A stretch of 64,000 nt of DNA, taken from Kolteria novifilia (GTDB lineage: Bacteria; Planctomycetota; Planctomycetia; Kolteriales; Kolteriaceae). Positions 29,389 to 38,805 of the stretch are shown here, piece after piece. The DNA is taken from NCBI GenBank assembly GCA_007748055.1, contig CP036279.1, forward strand, positions 7,316,001 to 7,380,000, read 5' to 3'. Made by a program: the position numbers and the translations under genes. Within the stretch, counting starts at the first letter, position 1; each line of letters starts with the position of its first letter. Below the pieces are notes generated by a model, which saw only the letters and a list, made by a program, of their open reading frames with translations, had not been told where the DNA came from and did not search any database.

Positions 29389-31425
29389 ATGCTGTTTCCC
29401 AAGGGCCGTACCCTCAGTGTCCTTTCCCTCACCGTCGCTGCGCTCTGCGTCGTCTTCGTCGCCCTCGCTTTTCAGGCCGGGGCTCAACCGAACAAAGCCG
29501 GTCGTGAGACCGCCAAAGCCAAGGACGCCGGCAAGGACCCCTTTCCCAACGCGAAGATGGATGCCCCCGAACTCGAGGGAGGCGTCGGCTGGCTCAATAC
29601 CTCCGGCCCGATCACCATGGAGAGTCTCAAGGGGAAAGTCGTTCTCCTCGACTTCTGGACCTACTGCTGCATCAACTGTATCCACATTCTCCCAGATCTT
29701 GACAAACTAGAGAAGAAGTACCCCAACGAGCTTGTCGTCATCGGCGTCCATTCCGCGAAATTCGACAACGAGAAGGAATCCAACAACATCCGTGAAGCGA
29801 TCATGCGCTACCAGATCGAGCACCCCGTCGTCAACGACGCCAATATGGCGATCTGGCGCCGCTTCGGGGTTCGGGCCTGGCCGACGCGCATCCTGATCGA
29901 CCCGGAAGGCCACGTCATCGGGATGCTCTCCGGCGAGGGCAACTACGAGTTGCTCGACGAGGTCATCAACAAGTTGATCGCCTACCACGACCAGAAGGGA
30001 ACCCTCGATCGCTCCCCGGTCCATTTCAACCTCGAGGAGACCCGCGCCGCGAGCACGCCGTTGCGTTTCCCGGGCAAGGTCCTTCCCGATCCCGAGGGGA
30101 ATCGACTTTTCATCGCCGACAGCAGCCACCATCGCCTCGTCATCGCCGACCTCAAGACGGGCAAGGTGCTCGACGTGATCGGAGACGGCAAACCGGAACT
30201 CAAGGACGGGGGCTATTCCGAGGCCCGCTTCAATGATCCCCAAGGCATGGCCCTTAAGGGAGACAAGCTCTATGTCGCCGACCGCAAGAACCACGCTCTC
30301 CGCGAAGTCGACCTCAAGAGCAAAAAGGTCATCACCCTCTCGGGCAACGGCAAGCGTGGCCGCGTTCGTCGCAGCCTCGGCAAGGGCCCAGAGGTCGAGC
30401 TGGCCAGCCCCTGGGACTTGCTCCTGATCGGGGACGAGCTCTACATCGCGATGGCCGGCACTCACCAGATCTGGATGATGAACCTCGACTCCGGCTCGAT
30501 CGGTCCCTTCGCCGGCACCGGTGGCGAGAACATCACCGACGGGACGCTCCGCTCTTCCGAGTTCGCGCAACCGAGCGGCTTGGCGACCGACGGCACCTGG
30601 CTCTACGTCGCCGACAGCGAAGTCAGCGCGATCCGCAAGATTCACCTGAAGAAGGACCTCGTCGACACCGTCATTGGCGAGGGACTCTTCGAATTCGGCG
30701 ATGTCGACGGAACCGGGAGCAAGGCTAGGCTGCAACACGCCCTCGGCGTCGACTTCAAGGATGGCAAGCTCTACGTCGCCGACACCTACAACAATAAGAT
30801 CAAGACGATCGATCCGAAATCGACCGAGTCGCTGACCTATCTGGGCGACGGCAAGCCGGGTGACTCCGACGCGCCGGCCCGCTTCAACGAACCGGGCGGT
30901 CTTTCGATCGTCGGCGACAAAGCCTACGTCGCCGATACCAACAACCACGCGATCCGCGTGATCGACCTTGGTACCAAGAAGGTCTCGACCTTCCCCCTGA
31001 CGGGGCTCGAGCCACCAGCCTCCGCCGACCAACTGGCTTTCCCGAGTGATGCCAAACCGGTCTCGTCTCCCGCCGCGGTGCTCAAGCCGGAGGGAACGCT
31101 CACGATCGACGGCACCGTCGCCGTCCCGGCGGGACAGAAACTCAGTCCCTTCGTTCCGCTCCGCTATCGAGTTCGGACGAAGGGACACCAGGGCGACGCG
31201 CTCGTCAAAGGTTCGGGCGAAACGGGCAGCGCGGCGTTCGGGATCGAGGTTCCTCTCGCGAAACTCGCGGGGGCCAAAGACCTACTCGTCGACGTCGTCT
31301 ACTATTCGTGCGGGGATGGGAGCGAAGGGCTTTGCCGTGTCGGCGGCGAGAGCTGGAGTGTGCCGGTCTCCTTCGATGCCGCCAACGGAACCACGACGAT
31401 CAAACTCCCCTCGGAAACGAAGTGA
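29389..31425 (+). CDS. Secreted thioredoxin-NHL repeat protein (NHLRC2-like)
   Basis: A 678-residue protein. A signal segment (about 10-30) is followed by a thioredoxin-like domain with W90-T-Y-C93-C94-I-N-C97, the WTYCCINC signature of the NHLRC2-type family, and VRAWPTRILIDPEG with the cis-proline region. Residues about 215-545 carry NHL beta-propeller blades (LFIADSSHHRLVIAD, LYVADRKNHALREVD, LYVADTYNNKIKTID, AYVADTNNHAIRVID). A C-terminal domain of ~130 residues (about 545-678) completes it. ATG 29389 fits the signal peptide; the frame opens 84 bases earlier. A thiol-redox function outside the cytoplasm is likely, but the substrate is unknown. Confidence 0.9.
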   Translation: MLFPKGRTLSVLSLTVAALCVVFVALAFQAGAQPNKAGRETAKAKDAGKDPFPNAKMDAPELEGGVGWLNTSGPITMESLKGKVVLLDFWTYCCINCIHILPDLDKLEKKYPNELVVIGVHSAKFDNEKESNNIREAIMRYQIEHPVVNDANMAIWRRFGVRAWPTRILIDPEGHVIGMLSGEGNYELLDEVINKLIAYHDQKGTLDRSPVHFNLEETRAASTPLRFPGKVLPDPEGNRLFIADSSHHRLVIADLKTGKVLDVIGDGKPELKDGGYSEARFNDPQGMALKGDKLYVADRKNHALREVDLKSKKVITLSGNGKRGRVRRSLGKGPEVELASPWDLLLIGDELYIAMAGTHQIWMMNLDSGSIGPFAGTGGENITDGTLRSSEFAQPSGLATDGTWLYVADSEVSAIRKIHLKKDLVDTVIGEGLFEFGDVDGTGSKARLQHALGVDFKDGKLYVADTYNNKIKTIDPKSTESLTYLGDGKPGDSDAPARFNEPGGLSIVGDKAYVADTNNHAIRVIDLGTKKVSTFPLTGLEPPASADQLAFPSDAKPVSSPAAVLKPEGTLTIDGTVAVPAGQKLSPFVPLRYRVRTKGHQGDALVKGSGETGSAAFGIEVPLAKLAGAKDLLVDVVYYSCGDGSEGLCRVGGESWSVPVSFDAANGTTTIKLPSETK

Positions 31426-31608
31426 CGCGAATCCGCACGATTCCGCGTTGCCAGATTGGCCCGTTGGCCCCATCTTGATGGCCAGCGGTCCTCGTCCTGC
31501 CGGAATGTCCCGAGCACCGCGACCAACGACCAATCGGCGATGTCCGCGACCCTCGCGACTCCCGATGCGAACCAACACGTATCCGTGCCCTGAGCAAAGG
31601 CCCGCGCG

Positions 31609-32109
31609 ATGAAGACCCTCTACCTGCTTCGCCATGCGAAATCGTCCCCCTATTCCCCGACCGGCGGCGATCACGACCGCCCACTCAACGATCGCGGTCG
31701 TCGCGATGCTCCCCGAATGGGACGCGTGCTCCGTAAGGTCGACGGCTCTCCCGAACACGTTCTCTGTTCGACCTCCGCGCGAACCCGCGAAACGGCCGAT
31801 CTCTTCCTCGAACGCTGCAAGTACAAGGGCGAGGTCGACTACCTCGACGAGATCTACGAGGCCGAGCCGGAAGCGCTGCATCGCGCGGTGGCGCGGCAGG
31901 GTGACGCCGATCGCCTGCTCATGATTGGCCATAACCCAGGGACGGAGCTCTTCCTCTGTCGCGTCATCGGCGGCCCGGAAGCCATCCTGCGCGTCCCGAC
32001 CTGTGCATTGACCCGGATTGACTTCGACATCGACGAGTGGGCGGACATCGATCGGGTCAACGGCATGCTGGTCTGGCATTTGATCCCGGCCGTCATCAAC
32101 GAGCTGTGA
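31609..32109 (+). CDS. Histidine phosphatase, SixA-like
   Basis: A 166-residue cytoplasmic enzyme of the histidine phosphatase superfamily. LYLLRHAKSS carries the RHA form of the catalytic motif with H9, as in SixA. STSARTRETAD has the second arginine, and MIGHNPG the second histidine. SixA removes phosphate from histidine-phosphotransfer domains; here the target could be any phosphohistidine protein. Its last bases overlap the start of the next gene (GTGA), so the two are translationally coupled. Confidence 0.87.
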   Translation: MKTLYLLRHAKSSPYSPTGGDHDRPLNDRGRRDAPRMGRVLRKVDGSPEHVLCSTSARTRETADLFLERCKYKGEVDYLDEIYEAEPEALHRAVARQGDADRLLMIGHNPGTELFLCRVIGGPEAILRVPTCALTRIDFDIDEWADIDRVNGMLVWHLIPAVINEL

Positions 32110-32840
32110 CCAGCGAACCCACCGGGCCGGCTGTCGTGCTCACGGCGGTCGCCACCGAAGCACGGATCGTGACCCGTCAGCTCGAAGCGGAATCGGTCGA
32201 GCGAACGCCCTTTTGGCATTCCGCGGGACGAATCGACAGACGCGAGGTGGTTGTCGTCCGGATGGGCGTCGGCCCGGCGCGCGCCATGCGAGCGACGGCC
32301 TGGGCGATCGACACGTTCGCCCCCAGCCATCTCCTCGTTTGCGGCTTCGCCGGGGGACTCGATCCGACCCTTCGCATGGGAACGGTCCTTCAACCGCACG
32401 AGGTTCACCGTCAGGGCAAGCCCCCCATCCCACTCGCGAACCTTGGACCCACGAGCGGCGCGACAACGATCCTCAGCCGCGACGAGTTGGCCGAAACGCC
32501 CTCCGAAAAGGAAGATCTCTTTCGACGCTCCGGGTGTCAGGCCGTCGACATGGAGACCTACGAGGTCGCGAGCGTCGCCGCCGAGCACCAGATCACCCCC
32601 TACGTCATCCGGGCGATCTCCGACGATGCGCACACGTCGCTCGATCGACGCTTCATGCGGTTGGTCGACTCCAGCGGAGACGTCCGGCCCGGGAAGGTCG
32701 TGACGCTGCTCCTCTCGAATCCCACGTCGGTGATGGGACTGATGCGGCTCGGACGGGACGCGACGATCGCCTCCGATGCCCTATGGGCGTCGCTCCGCCA
32801 CACGCTCGAGCGGCTCTCGCGCCGTCCTAGGGCGCCTTGA
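32106..32840 (+). CDS. Nucleoside phosphorylase/nucleosidase-like protein (PNP_UDP superfamily)
   Basis: A 244-residue protein. VVLTAVATEARIVTRQLE at the start, VVRMGVGPARA, LLVCGFAGGLD and QAVDMETYEVASVA match the MTA/SAH nucleosidase and purine phosphorylase superfamily; the M-E-T segment binds the ribose. It might be an MTA/SAH nucleosidase or a hopanoid-associated phosphorylase (HpnG-like); sequence alone does not decide. GTG 32106 overlaps the stop of the SixA-like gene. It converges with the zinc-ribbon gene, and their ends overlap by 14 bases. Confidence 0.75.
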   Translation: MTSEPTGPAVVLTAVATEARIVTRQLEAESVERTPFWHSAGRIDRREVVVVRMGVGPARAMRATAWAIDTFAPSHLLVCGFAGGLDPTLRMGTVLQPHEVHRQGKPPIPLANLGPTSGATTILSRDELAETPSEKEDLFRRSGCQAVDMETYEVASVAAEHQITPYVIRAISDDAHTSLDRRFMRLVDSSGDVRPGKVVTLLLSNPTSVMGLMRLGRDATIASDALWASLRHTLERLSRRPRAP

Positions 32841-33368
32841 GGAAGATGAAGACACCGAGGATAAGGAAAAGACCGTTGATGATCATCATCCCGGGTGGAT
32901 TTCCCTGCTGGATGTGATTGAGGATCGCGAGGGAGTTGCCAAGCCCCAACAAGATGCCGACCGCTCGGACCGTGATCGGTCGCGTCGGCGGATGGAGACA
33001 TGCGGCGGCAACCGTGGAGGGAAAGATGGCCGCCATGATGAAGACGACGCCCGGTGTCGGCTCATGGCGTACGAAGAACGCGTGGACAGACATCCCAAGG
33101 AATCCCAAGGCGACCAACCCGAAGAAGATCCCTCCCACGACGTTGATGCAACTGACCTCGCCATTTCCACCGCTGGAGCGGCGCCGCTTTCGACTCTTTT
33201 TCTCTTCTTCGGAGTCGGTTCGACCAGGTCCTCGTCGTCTTCGTCGAGTACCTCACCAGGCACGGGAATGCGCGCCGAGCACTCCTTGCACTTGACCGAG
33301 CGACCGGCGAATTTCTCGGGCATCCGATAGCGTTTGCCACACTCGAGACACTGCACACTGATCGGCAT
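32827..33368 (-). pseudogene. Zinc-ribbon membrane protein gene with an apparent -1 frameshift
   Basis: The gene starts at ATG 33368 with MPISVQCLECGKRYRMPEKFAGRSVKCKECSARIPVP (split here: a two-pair CxxC zinc ribbon common in planctomycetes), then an acidic and basic linker. In that frame the sequence degenerates after about 33195. In the -1 frame the linker continues as a basic Lys/Arg/Ser stretch and then NVVGGIFFGLVALGFLG and two to three more membrane helices to the stop at 32827. The switch point is the five-T run at 33197-33201 (five A on the coding strand). One more base there would give a single ~180-residue protein. It may be a sequence error, a recent mutation or real frameshifting. 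Confidence 0.65.
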
Positions 33369-33628
33369 CGGCGCCCCTCTTCGACTTCACGAGCCATCAA
33401 GGCTACGACGATAGCCCAGCCAAGCGACCCATGCAATCCAAATACTACGCCGGGACAACCACTGACTGAACGATGGGGCGCGGATCCTCTTCGCGCACGA
33501 CGAGGTGGGGCGAATTCATCGCATGAAGAGTTGGCGCACGTTCGTGCGAGAGGCAGGTGGAAGGAGAGGCGTTCCCCGGACTCCCTCGCAAGCGTGAAAC
33601 CCGCGCCCAGGGGATCCGACAAGATCGA

Positions 33629-34219
33629 CTAACCGCTCATCGCTTGCTGAAGGTCGCGGAGTGCTTTCTTAAGGTTGGCGTCGGGAGGGAGATCGCCCAG
33701 GGACTGGGCCTTGCGGAACTCGCTCTCGAAGGAGGCAATTTCGCGTTCGTGAGCGAGGCGGGCGAGATAGCCGAAGCGTTCGACGAAGACGACCCCGTCG
33801 AGGTGGTCGATCTCGTGCTGCCAAAGTCGGGCCTCGAGCCCCTTGGCTTCGATGCGCACTTTCTGGCCCTTGAGGTCGTAGGCTTCGACGACGACCTCTT
33901 TCGCACGGCGCACTTTGGCGTAGAGGCCGGGGAAGCTGAGGCACCCCTCGTCACCCTCTTGGGTTCCCTTGCGCCGGGTGATGACGGGATTGATGTAGAC
34001 GCGCTCTTGCTCCTTGTCCCCGACGGTTTCGGCACCGCCGACATTGGCGACGAGGAGTTGATAGGGGAGCGCGACTTGAGTCGCGGCCAGCCCCAACCCC
34101 TTGGCGTCGTACATCAGCTCGAACATCTCGCCGATTTGCCGCCGCAGCTCCTTGTCGATCCTCGTGACCGGGACCGCCGGATGCAGGAGCGAGGGATGGG
34201 GGTACTGAACAATTCGCAT
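33629..34219 (-). CDS. def: Peptide deformylase
   Basis: A 196-residue metallo-enzyme that removes the formyl group from the N-terminal methionine of new proteins. All three motifs are present: GLGLAATQV, EGCLSFPG with the metal-binding cysteine, and QHEIDHLDG with two metal histidines and the catalytic glutamate. Length is a little above average owing to a helical C-terminus. The neighbouring usual partner fmt is absent. It lies 4 bases after the stop of the minus-strand cheY-like gene, so co-transcription is likely. Confidence 0.95.
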   Translation of the reverse strand: MRIVQYPHPSLLHPAVPVTRIDKELRRQIGEMFELMYDAKGLGLAATQVALPYQLLVANVGGAETVGDKEQERVYINPVITRRKGTQEGDEGCLSFPGLYAKVRRAKEVVVEAYDLKGQKVRIEAKGLEARLWQHEIDHLDGVVFVERFGYLARLAHEREIASFESEFRKAQSLGDLPPDANLKKALRDLQQAMSG

Positions 34220-34223
34220 AGGC

Positions 34224-34583
34224 TTATTGGCCGGTGACCTTGCGGATCTTCGCTGCCAGGGAGTCGGGCGTGAACGGCTTGATCAGGTAGTCGCTGATGC
34301 CCGCCTGGATCGCTTGGATCACTTTCGTCTTCTCCGCCTCGGTCGTCACCATGATGATCGGGGTTTCCTTATCCTTGGTGCGAACCTCCTTGACGAACTC
34401 CAAGCCGTTCATGTTCGGCATATTCCAGTCCGTGATGATCACATCCGGCGTGAATTGCTCGACGACATCGAGCGCTTCCTTGCCGTCCTCGGCCTCCTCC
34501 ACTTCAGTGTAACCAAGACGTTCCAACGTACGACGCTGTATCTTTCGCATCGTACTCGAATCATCGACAAGAACGAACTTCAT
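34224..34583 (-). CDS. cheY: Single-domain response regulator, CheY-like
   Basis: A 119-residue receiver domain with no output domain. Acidic pocket D7-D8, phosphoacceptor D52 in IITDWNMPNMNG, T80/T81 in IMVTTEAE and K102 in YLIKPF are all in place. ATG 34583 has a GCAGGAGA site. The gene runs away from the chemotaxis operon at 35001, so it is divergent from cheW. A second CheY lies at 43445. It ends 4 bases before def. It may carry the signal of the neighbouring CheA. Confidence 0.9.
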   Translation of the reverse strand: MKFVLVDDSSTMRKIQRRTLERLGYTEVEEAEDGKEALDVVEQFTPDVIITDWNMPNMNGLEFVKEVRTKDKETPIIMVTTEAEKTKVIQAIQAGISDYLIKPFTPDSLAAKIRKVTGQ

Positions 34584-35000
34584 CGGGAAGTCTCCTGCTT
34601 GATCAGACGGGAACGCGGCGACGCAGAGCCCCACGGGACGATCCAACTCTAGGTGATGATTTGGGGGACGCAAATCGATGTAGCGGGAAACGGCGCGAGT
34701 TTCGTGATGTTTGAGTGAAGTTTCCATCATCCTGCAAGGATGGAACTTGCCATTGTGGCCCAGCCGATCCACTCCCGCTGAATCTACCCATTTTTTCTCA
34801 AAATCGATCTCACAATCCGAATTAAGCAGCTATGCTTCGATTTAGTGTGGCTGAAACATGCACGACCAGGGAAAAACGACTCTCCCCCATCACGTTCGAA
34901 CGCCCGTCCGGCGTGCGAGCCTCCCGGAGCCCAGGCGGGTCCGCCGAGAGGACGAGGGGAAAAAGAGAGCTCGTTTAGCAGACGCGAGGAGTGACGCAAC
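34584..35000. other. Divergent regulatory region between cheY and cheW
   Basis: These 417 bases separate the minus-strand cheY from the chemotaxis operon. The part at about 34790-34850 is clearly AT-rich compared with its surroundings and contains an imperfect inverted repeat AAGCA/TGCTT near 34825, so promoters for one or both directions are most likely here. I could not fit a sigma-28 or sigma-54 consensus. Confidence 0.45.
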
Positions 35001-35498
35001 GTGTCGGTGCCGAGCGACATCGCGGATCAAGTGACCACCGGTGGCGCGACGCGTCAGGTGGTCGGCTTTCACCTTGGGGACGAACAGTACGGGATCGAGA
35101 TCACCAAGATCCAGGAGATCATTCTCGTCGGGGAGATCACGCGCATCCCCCACGTTCCCGTCTACATCGAGGGCCTGATCAACCTCCGAGGATCGGTCAT
35201 CCCGATCATCGACCTGAGAAAGCGCTTCGGGATCGAGGCCCGCGCGATGACCGACGACACGCGCATCATCGTCGTCAACGTTCGCAACAAGACGATCGGG
35301 ACCATCGTCGACGCCGTCAACGAAGTGATTCGCATCTCCCACGAGCAGATCGATCCGGCGCCGCCGACGATCACCTCGATGGGAAGAGAGCACATCGCCG
35401 GGCTGGCTAAGCTCGATCAGCGGCTGCTGATACTACTCGAGATCGAGAAGGTCCTGGACCAAGACAGTCTCGAGCAAGTGGAACTGACCGCGAAGTAG
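35001..35498 (+). CDS. cheW: Chemotaxis coupling protein CheW
   Basis: A 165-residue CheW domain that links receptors to the kinase CheA. QVVGFHLGDEQYGIEITKIQEII, RIPHVPVYIEGLINLRGSVIPIIDLRKRFG and the later GTIVDAVNEVIRI are typical. The GTG start follows GAGGAGTG by 6-7 bases. It is the first gene of the plus-strand chemosensory series and is followed by a receptor. Confidence 0.94.
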   Translation: MSVPSDIADQVTTGGATRQVVGFHLGDEQYGIEITKIQEIILVGEITRIPHVPVYIEGLINLRGSVIPIIDLRKRFGIEARAMTDDTRIIVVNVRNKTIGTIVDAVNEVIRISHEQIDPAPPTITSMGREHIAGLAKLDQRLLILLEIEKVLDQDSLEQVELTAK

Positions 35499-35640
35499 TT
35501 CGAGGCGTCCCAGGATTGGGCACGCCGTTTCCCTCCCTCGGAAGCGCGGGCATCGGCCTTCCACCCGGAGGATTCTTCGTCGAAGGATCGGCAATCGTGC
35601 GGATCATGACGCGTTTCATTGAAATATGGGGAGACCTCTC

Positions 35641-37737
35641 ATGGCGGTGACAACCGATGTCAAGCAGGAACAGTTCTCGGACGATTATCACGAAGAGATC
35701 GGTCGACTCAACTCCATCGTCGACAACGCCGGCGCGAACTTGCTCGTCTCCGACGCGGATCAGAACCTGGTCCACATGAACGACAAGGCTCGCGAGACGC
35801 TGCTGGAGATCGAGGACACGATTCACGCCGAGTTGGGTCTTCGTGTCGACCAACTCGTCGGTGGCCCGATCGACCGCTTTCACGGTTCCCGCGACAAAGA
35901 GATCCGCAAGCTTCTATCGAATCCGCGCAACTTGCCCATCACGAGCGACATCACCATCGGCGATGTGATCCTGAACCTGACCGTCTCGGCGATCATCGGG
36001 CCCGATGGCGACTACATGGGACAAGTCGTCAACTGGGAGAACGCGACCGAGGCACGGGTCAACGAGCGCGAAGTGGCCAAGCAGCGGGCCCTGGTCGAGA
36101 ACGCCCCGGTCAACATCATCCTGGCCGACACCAACTTCGACATCGTCTACATGAACCCGGCAAGTCTCGAGACCCTGCGAAACATTGAGGACCAACTCCC
36201 CTGCCGCGCCGACGAGGTCGTGGGCAAGAGCGTCGACTTCTTCCACCAGAACCCGGCTCACCAGCGCAAGATCCTCTCGAACCCGAAGAACTTGCCGCAC
36301 CGGGCCGACATTCGCCTCGGAAACGAGATCCTCAACCTGCTGGTCTCGCCCACCTACGACTCCGAGGGCGGCTTCATGGGACCGATGGTGACGTGGGAGG
36401 TCATCACCGAAAAACGTGCCGCCGAGGCGAACCTCAACCGCGTCAACCAGATGGTCGAAAACGCGGCGGTGCGGATGATCCTCGCCGACAAAGACTTGAA
36501 CGTCACCTACATGAACCCGGCGTCGGTACGGACGCTCCGCGAAATTGAACACCTGCTGCCCTGTCGCGTCGACGAGGTCGTCGGAAAGAGCATCGATATC
36601 TTTCACGAGGATCCGGCCCGTCAACGCCGTTTGCTCTCCGACCCGAAGAACCTGCCGCATCACGCGGAGATTCAGCTGGGCGACGAGACTCTCGACCTCA
36701 ATGTCGTGGCGATCACCGACGACGACGGGAACTATCTCGGCCCGATGGTCAACTGGGACCTGATCACGGAAAAGAAACGCGCCGAGGAGCAGGCCGCGCG
36801 GATGCAACAAGAGCAAGCGGCCGCGACGAAGGAGCTTGAAGAAAAGGTCAACCTCATGTTGACCACCGTCGAGGCAGCCGCCCAGGGCGACTTGACGCAG
36901 GAGGTAGCCGTCGGGGGCAACGATCCGATGGGCCGGCTGGGTGACGCGTTTAAACACATGCTCACCGACCTCAAGGAGATCGTCGGCCAGATTGTCGAAT
37001 CGGCGAATCAGTTCGCCGAGGGTTCGAAGGTCGTCGCGGAGAGTTCGGGCAACCTCAGCGAGGGGGCCCAAACGCAGTCGGCCACCGTCGAGGAAATGAC
37101 CGCGTCGATCGAGGAACTCAACAAGTCGATCAAGAACATCAGCCAAAACGCCACCGAAGCCGACACGATGGCCCGCGACACGACGACCAGAGCGCGGGAA
37201 GGGGGCGTCGCGGTCGAAAAGGCCGGCGAAGCGATGGGCCTGATCCAGAAGTCGAGCGAACAGATCAGCGACATCATCCAAGTCATCAGCGAGATCGCCA
37301 GCCAGACGAACCTGCTGGCTCTGAACGCCGCCATCGAAGCGGCCCGGGCTGGCGAACACGGTCTCGGGTTTGCCGTCGTCGCCGACGAAGTGCGCAAACT
37401 CGCCGAACGCTCCAGCGAGGCGGCCAAGGAGATCACGACGCTAATCAAGGAGTCGACTCAGCGCGTCAGCGAGGGAGCCCAGCTCTCCCAACAAGCCGGC
37501 GAAGCCCTCAAAGCGATTGTCGCGGGTGTCGAGGAAACCGCCCAAGGCATCTCGAAGATCGCCGCGTCAACCGACGAACAAGCCTCATCGGCGCAAGAGG
37601 TCTCCTCGGCGATCCAGAACGTGGCCGGAACCACCGAAACCAACGCGGCCGCGAGCGAGGAACTCGCCTCCAGCGCCGAAGAGCTCGGTGCCCAGGCGGC
37701 GACCCTGCGTGACATCGTCCAACGATTCACGATCTAG
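35641..37737 (+). CDS. Cytoplasmic methyl-accepting chemotaxis protein with three PAS domains
   Basis: A 698-residue receptor without signal peptide or membrane helix, so it should be soluble. Three tandem PAS-like units occupy about residues 21-141, 150-262 and 267-380. Units 2 and 3 are very similar ([18 protein letters not shown] and [18 protein letters not shown]; both have DEVVGKS, LPH and LGxExLxL). The signalling domain (about 440-698) has the conserved hairpin tip around [20 protein letters not shown]. Ligand or cofactor (heme, FAD or none) is not obvious. ATG 35641 follows GGGGAG. It lies between cheW and cheR and should be the main input of this system. Confidence 0.93.
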   Translation: MAVTTDVKQEQFSDDYHEEIGRLNSIVDNAGANLLVSDADQNLVHMNDKARETLLEIEDTIHAELGLRVDQLVGGPIDRFHGSRDKEIRKLLSNPRNLPITSDITIGDVILNLTVSAIIGPDGDYMGQVVNWENATEARVNEREVAKQRALVENAPVNIILADTNFDIVYMNPASLETLRNIEDQLPCRADEVVGKSVDFFHQNPAHQRKILSNPKNLPHRADIRLGNEILNLLVSPTYDSEGGFMGPMVTWEVITEKRAAEANLNRVNQMVENAAVRMILADKDLNVTYMNPASVRTLREIEHLLPCRVDEVVGKSIDIFHEDPARQRRLLSDPKNLPHHAEIQLGDETLDLNVVAITDDDGNYLGPMVNWDLITEKKRAEEQAARMQQEQAAATKELEEKVNLMLTTVEAAAQGDLTQEVAVGGNDPMGRLGDAFKHMLTDLKEIVGQIVESANQFAEGSKVVAESSGNLSEGAQTQSATVEEMTASIEELNKSIKNISQNATEADTMARDTTTRAREGGVAVEKAGEAMGLIQKSSEQISDIIQVISEIASQTNLLALNAAIEAARAGEHGLGFAVVADEVRKLAERSSEAAKEITTLIKESTQRVSEGAQLSQQAGEALKAIVAGVEETAQGISKIAASTDEQASSAQEVSSAIQNVAGTTETNAAASEELASSAEELGAQAATLRDIVQRFTI

Positions 37738-37897
37738 CTTTCCGCACCAAGGGAGGCACCACGGCCCTCGTGGCCGATGTCGAGAACTAGACTGGAGCCG
37801 CGTGTCTCCGGTCAGGCAAAGAATGTCAGGATGACGTCGTGACGGCCGGGGCGGTGGACGCCTCGCCCCCGACCTTTCGTCGAGGAGCGTTTGCACC

Positions 37898-38731
37898 GTG
37901 AGCGTGGTCGATCTATCCGAAGCCGAATTTACACGGTTTCAGACCTACATCTACGACGTCTCGGGCATCCGAGTCGGCAACCACAAGCGTACACTCGTCA
38001 GCAATCGACTGCGACGACGCGTTCGGGCGACCGGCTGCGAAGACTTCTCCGACTACTACAAACTGCTGACCTCCGTCAAGGGGCGGCAGGAGATGACCGA
38101 TTTTCTCAACGAGATCACGACCAACGAGACTTTTTTTCTTCGCGACCAGCACCAATACGACTGGTTCCTCGAGGAGTTTCTCGTGGGTATCTCGCGAGCC
38201 GCGCGTGAGGGAAAACGTCCTAAGCGACTGAAGATCTGGTCCGCCGCCTCAAGCACGGGAGAAGAACCCTACTCGATGGCTCTTTGCCTGGCTCGGCATC
38301 CCGGTTCGTGGTCGGGTTGGACGATCGGCATCACCGCGACCGACCTTAGCGAGGCGGCGCTCGCGAAGGGGCGAGAAGGGATCTACAGCGATCGGGCGGT
38401 TCATCTGATCGACGAGACGCATCGTCGGCTCTACTTCAAGCACGATGCGGCCAACAATCTTTGGCACATCAAGCCGAACGTCAAAAACTACGTGACCTTC
38501 CGACATCACAACCTGCTCAACGCGCCGACGGGAGGTCCCTTCGACTGCATTTTCATCAAGAATGTTCTGATCTATTTCGACACGGAGTCGAAACAGCGCG
38601 TCGTCGATCACTTGCTTCGCGCCCTGGCCCCGGGCGGATACCTTGTGGTGGGCCCATCCGAAGGGATCTTTCGGATGTTGGACGCCCTCGAGAAGGAAAA
38701 GACGTGGCTGTATCGGAAACCCACGACGTAG
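37898..38731 (+). CDS. cheR: Chemotaxis protein methyltransferase CheR
   Basis: A 277-residue SAM-dependent enzyme that methylates glutamates of receptors. An N-terminal helical domain with the basic RLRRRVRATG segment is followed by NEITTNETFFLRD, the SAM site AASSTGEEPYSMA, and CIFIKNVLIYFD near the C-terminus. A GTG start at 37898. It opposes the methylesterase CheB encoded at the end of the cluster. Confidence 0.93.
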   Translation: MSVVDLSEAEFTRFQTYIYDVSGIRVGNHKRTLVSNRLRRRVRATGCEDFSDYYKLLTSVKGRQEMTDFLNEITTNETFFLRDQHQYDWFLEEFLVGISRAAREGKRPKRLKIWSAASSTGEEPYSMALCLARHPGSWSGWTIGITATDLSEAALAKGREGIYSDRAVHLIDETHRRLYFKHDAANNLWHIKPNVKNYVTFRHHNLLNAPTGGPFDCIFIKNVLIYFDTESKQRVVDHLLRALAPGGYLVVGPSEGIFRMLDALEKEKTWLYRKPTT

Positions 38732-38805
38732 CCTGCTGCCGGTGAGGCCGCTGTCGAGTCGACGAAGGTCCCTGGTGGGTTTCTCCATCGGAAAGCAATT
38801 CCGTC

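Noticed and set aside
33190-33210. Programmed -1 ribosomal frameshifting in the zinc-ribbon gene
   Set aside because: The coding-strand run A-AAA-AGA is not a full slippery heptamer in the zero frame, and I saw no clear downstream pseudoknot. A mutation or base-count error is simpler, though not excluded.
34850-34870. A sigma-54-like sequence (TGGC...TGCA) upstream of cheW
   Set aside because: The GG and GC elements are nine bases apart instead of ten and the surrounding bases do not match.
35914-37359. A 481-residue minus-strand open frame opposite the chemoreceptor
   Set aside because: It is a shadow of the receptor gene, including its repeated PAS units.
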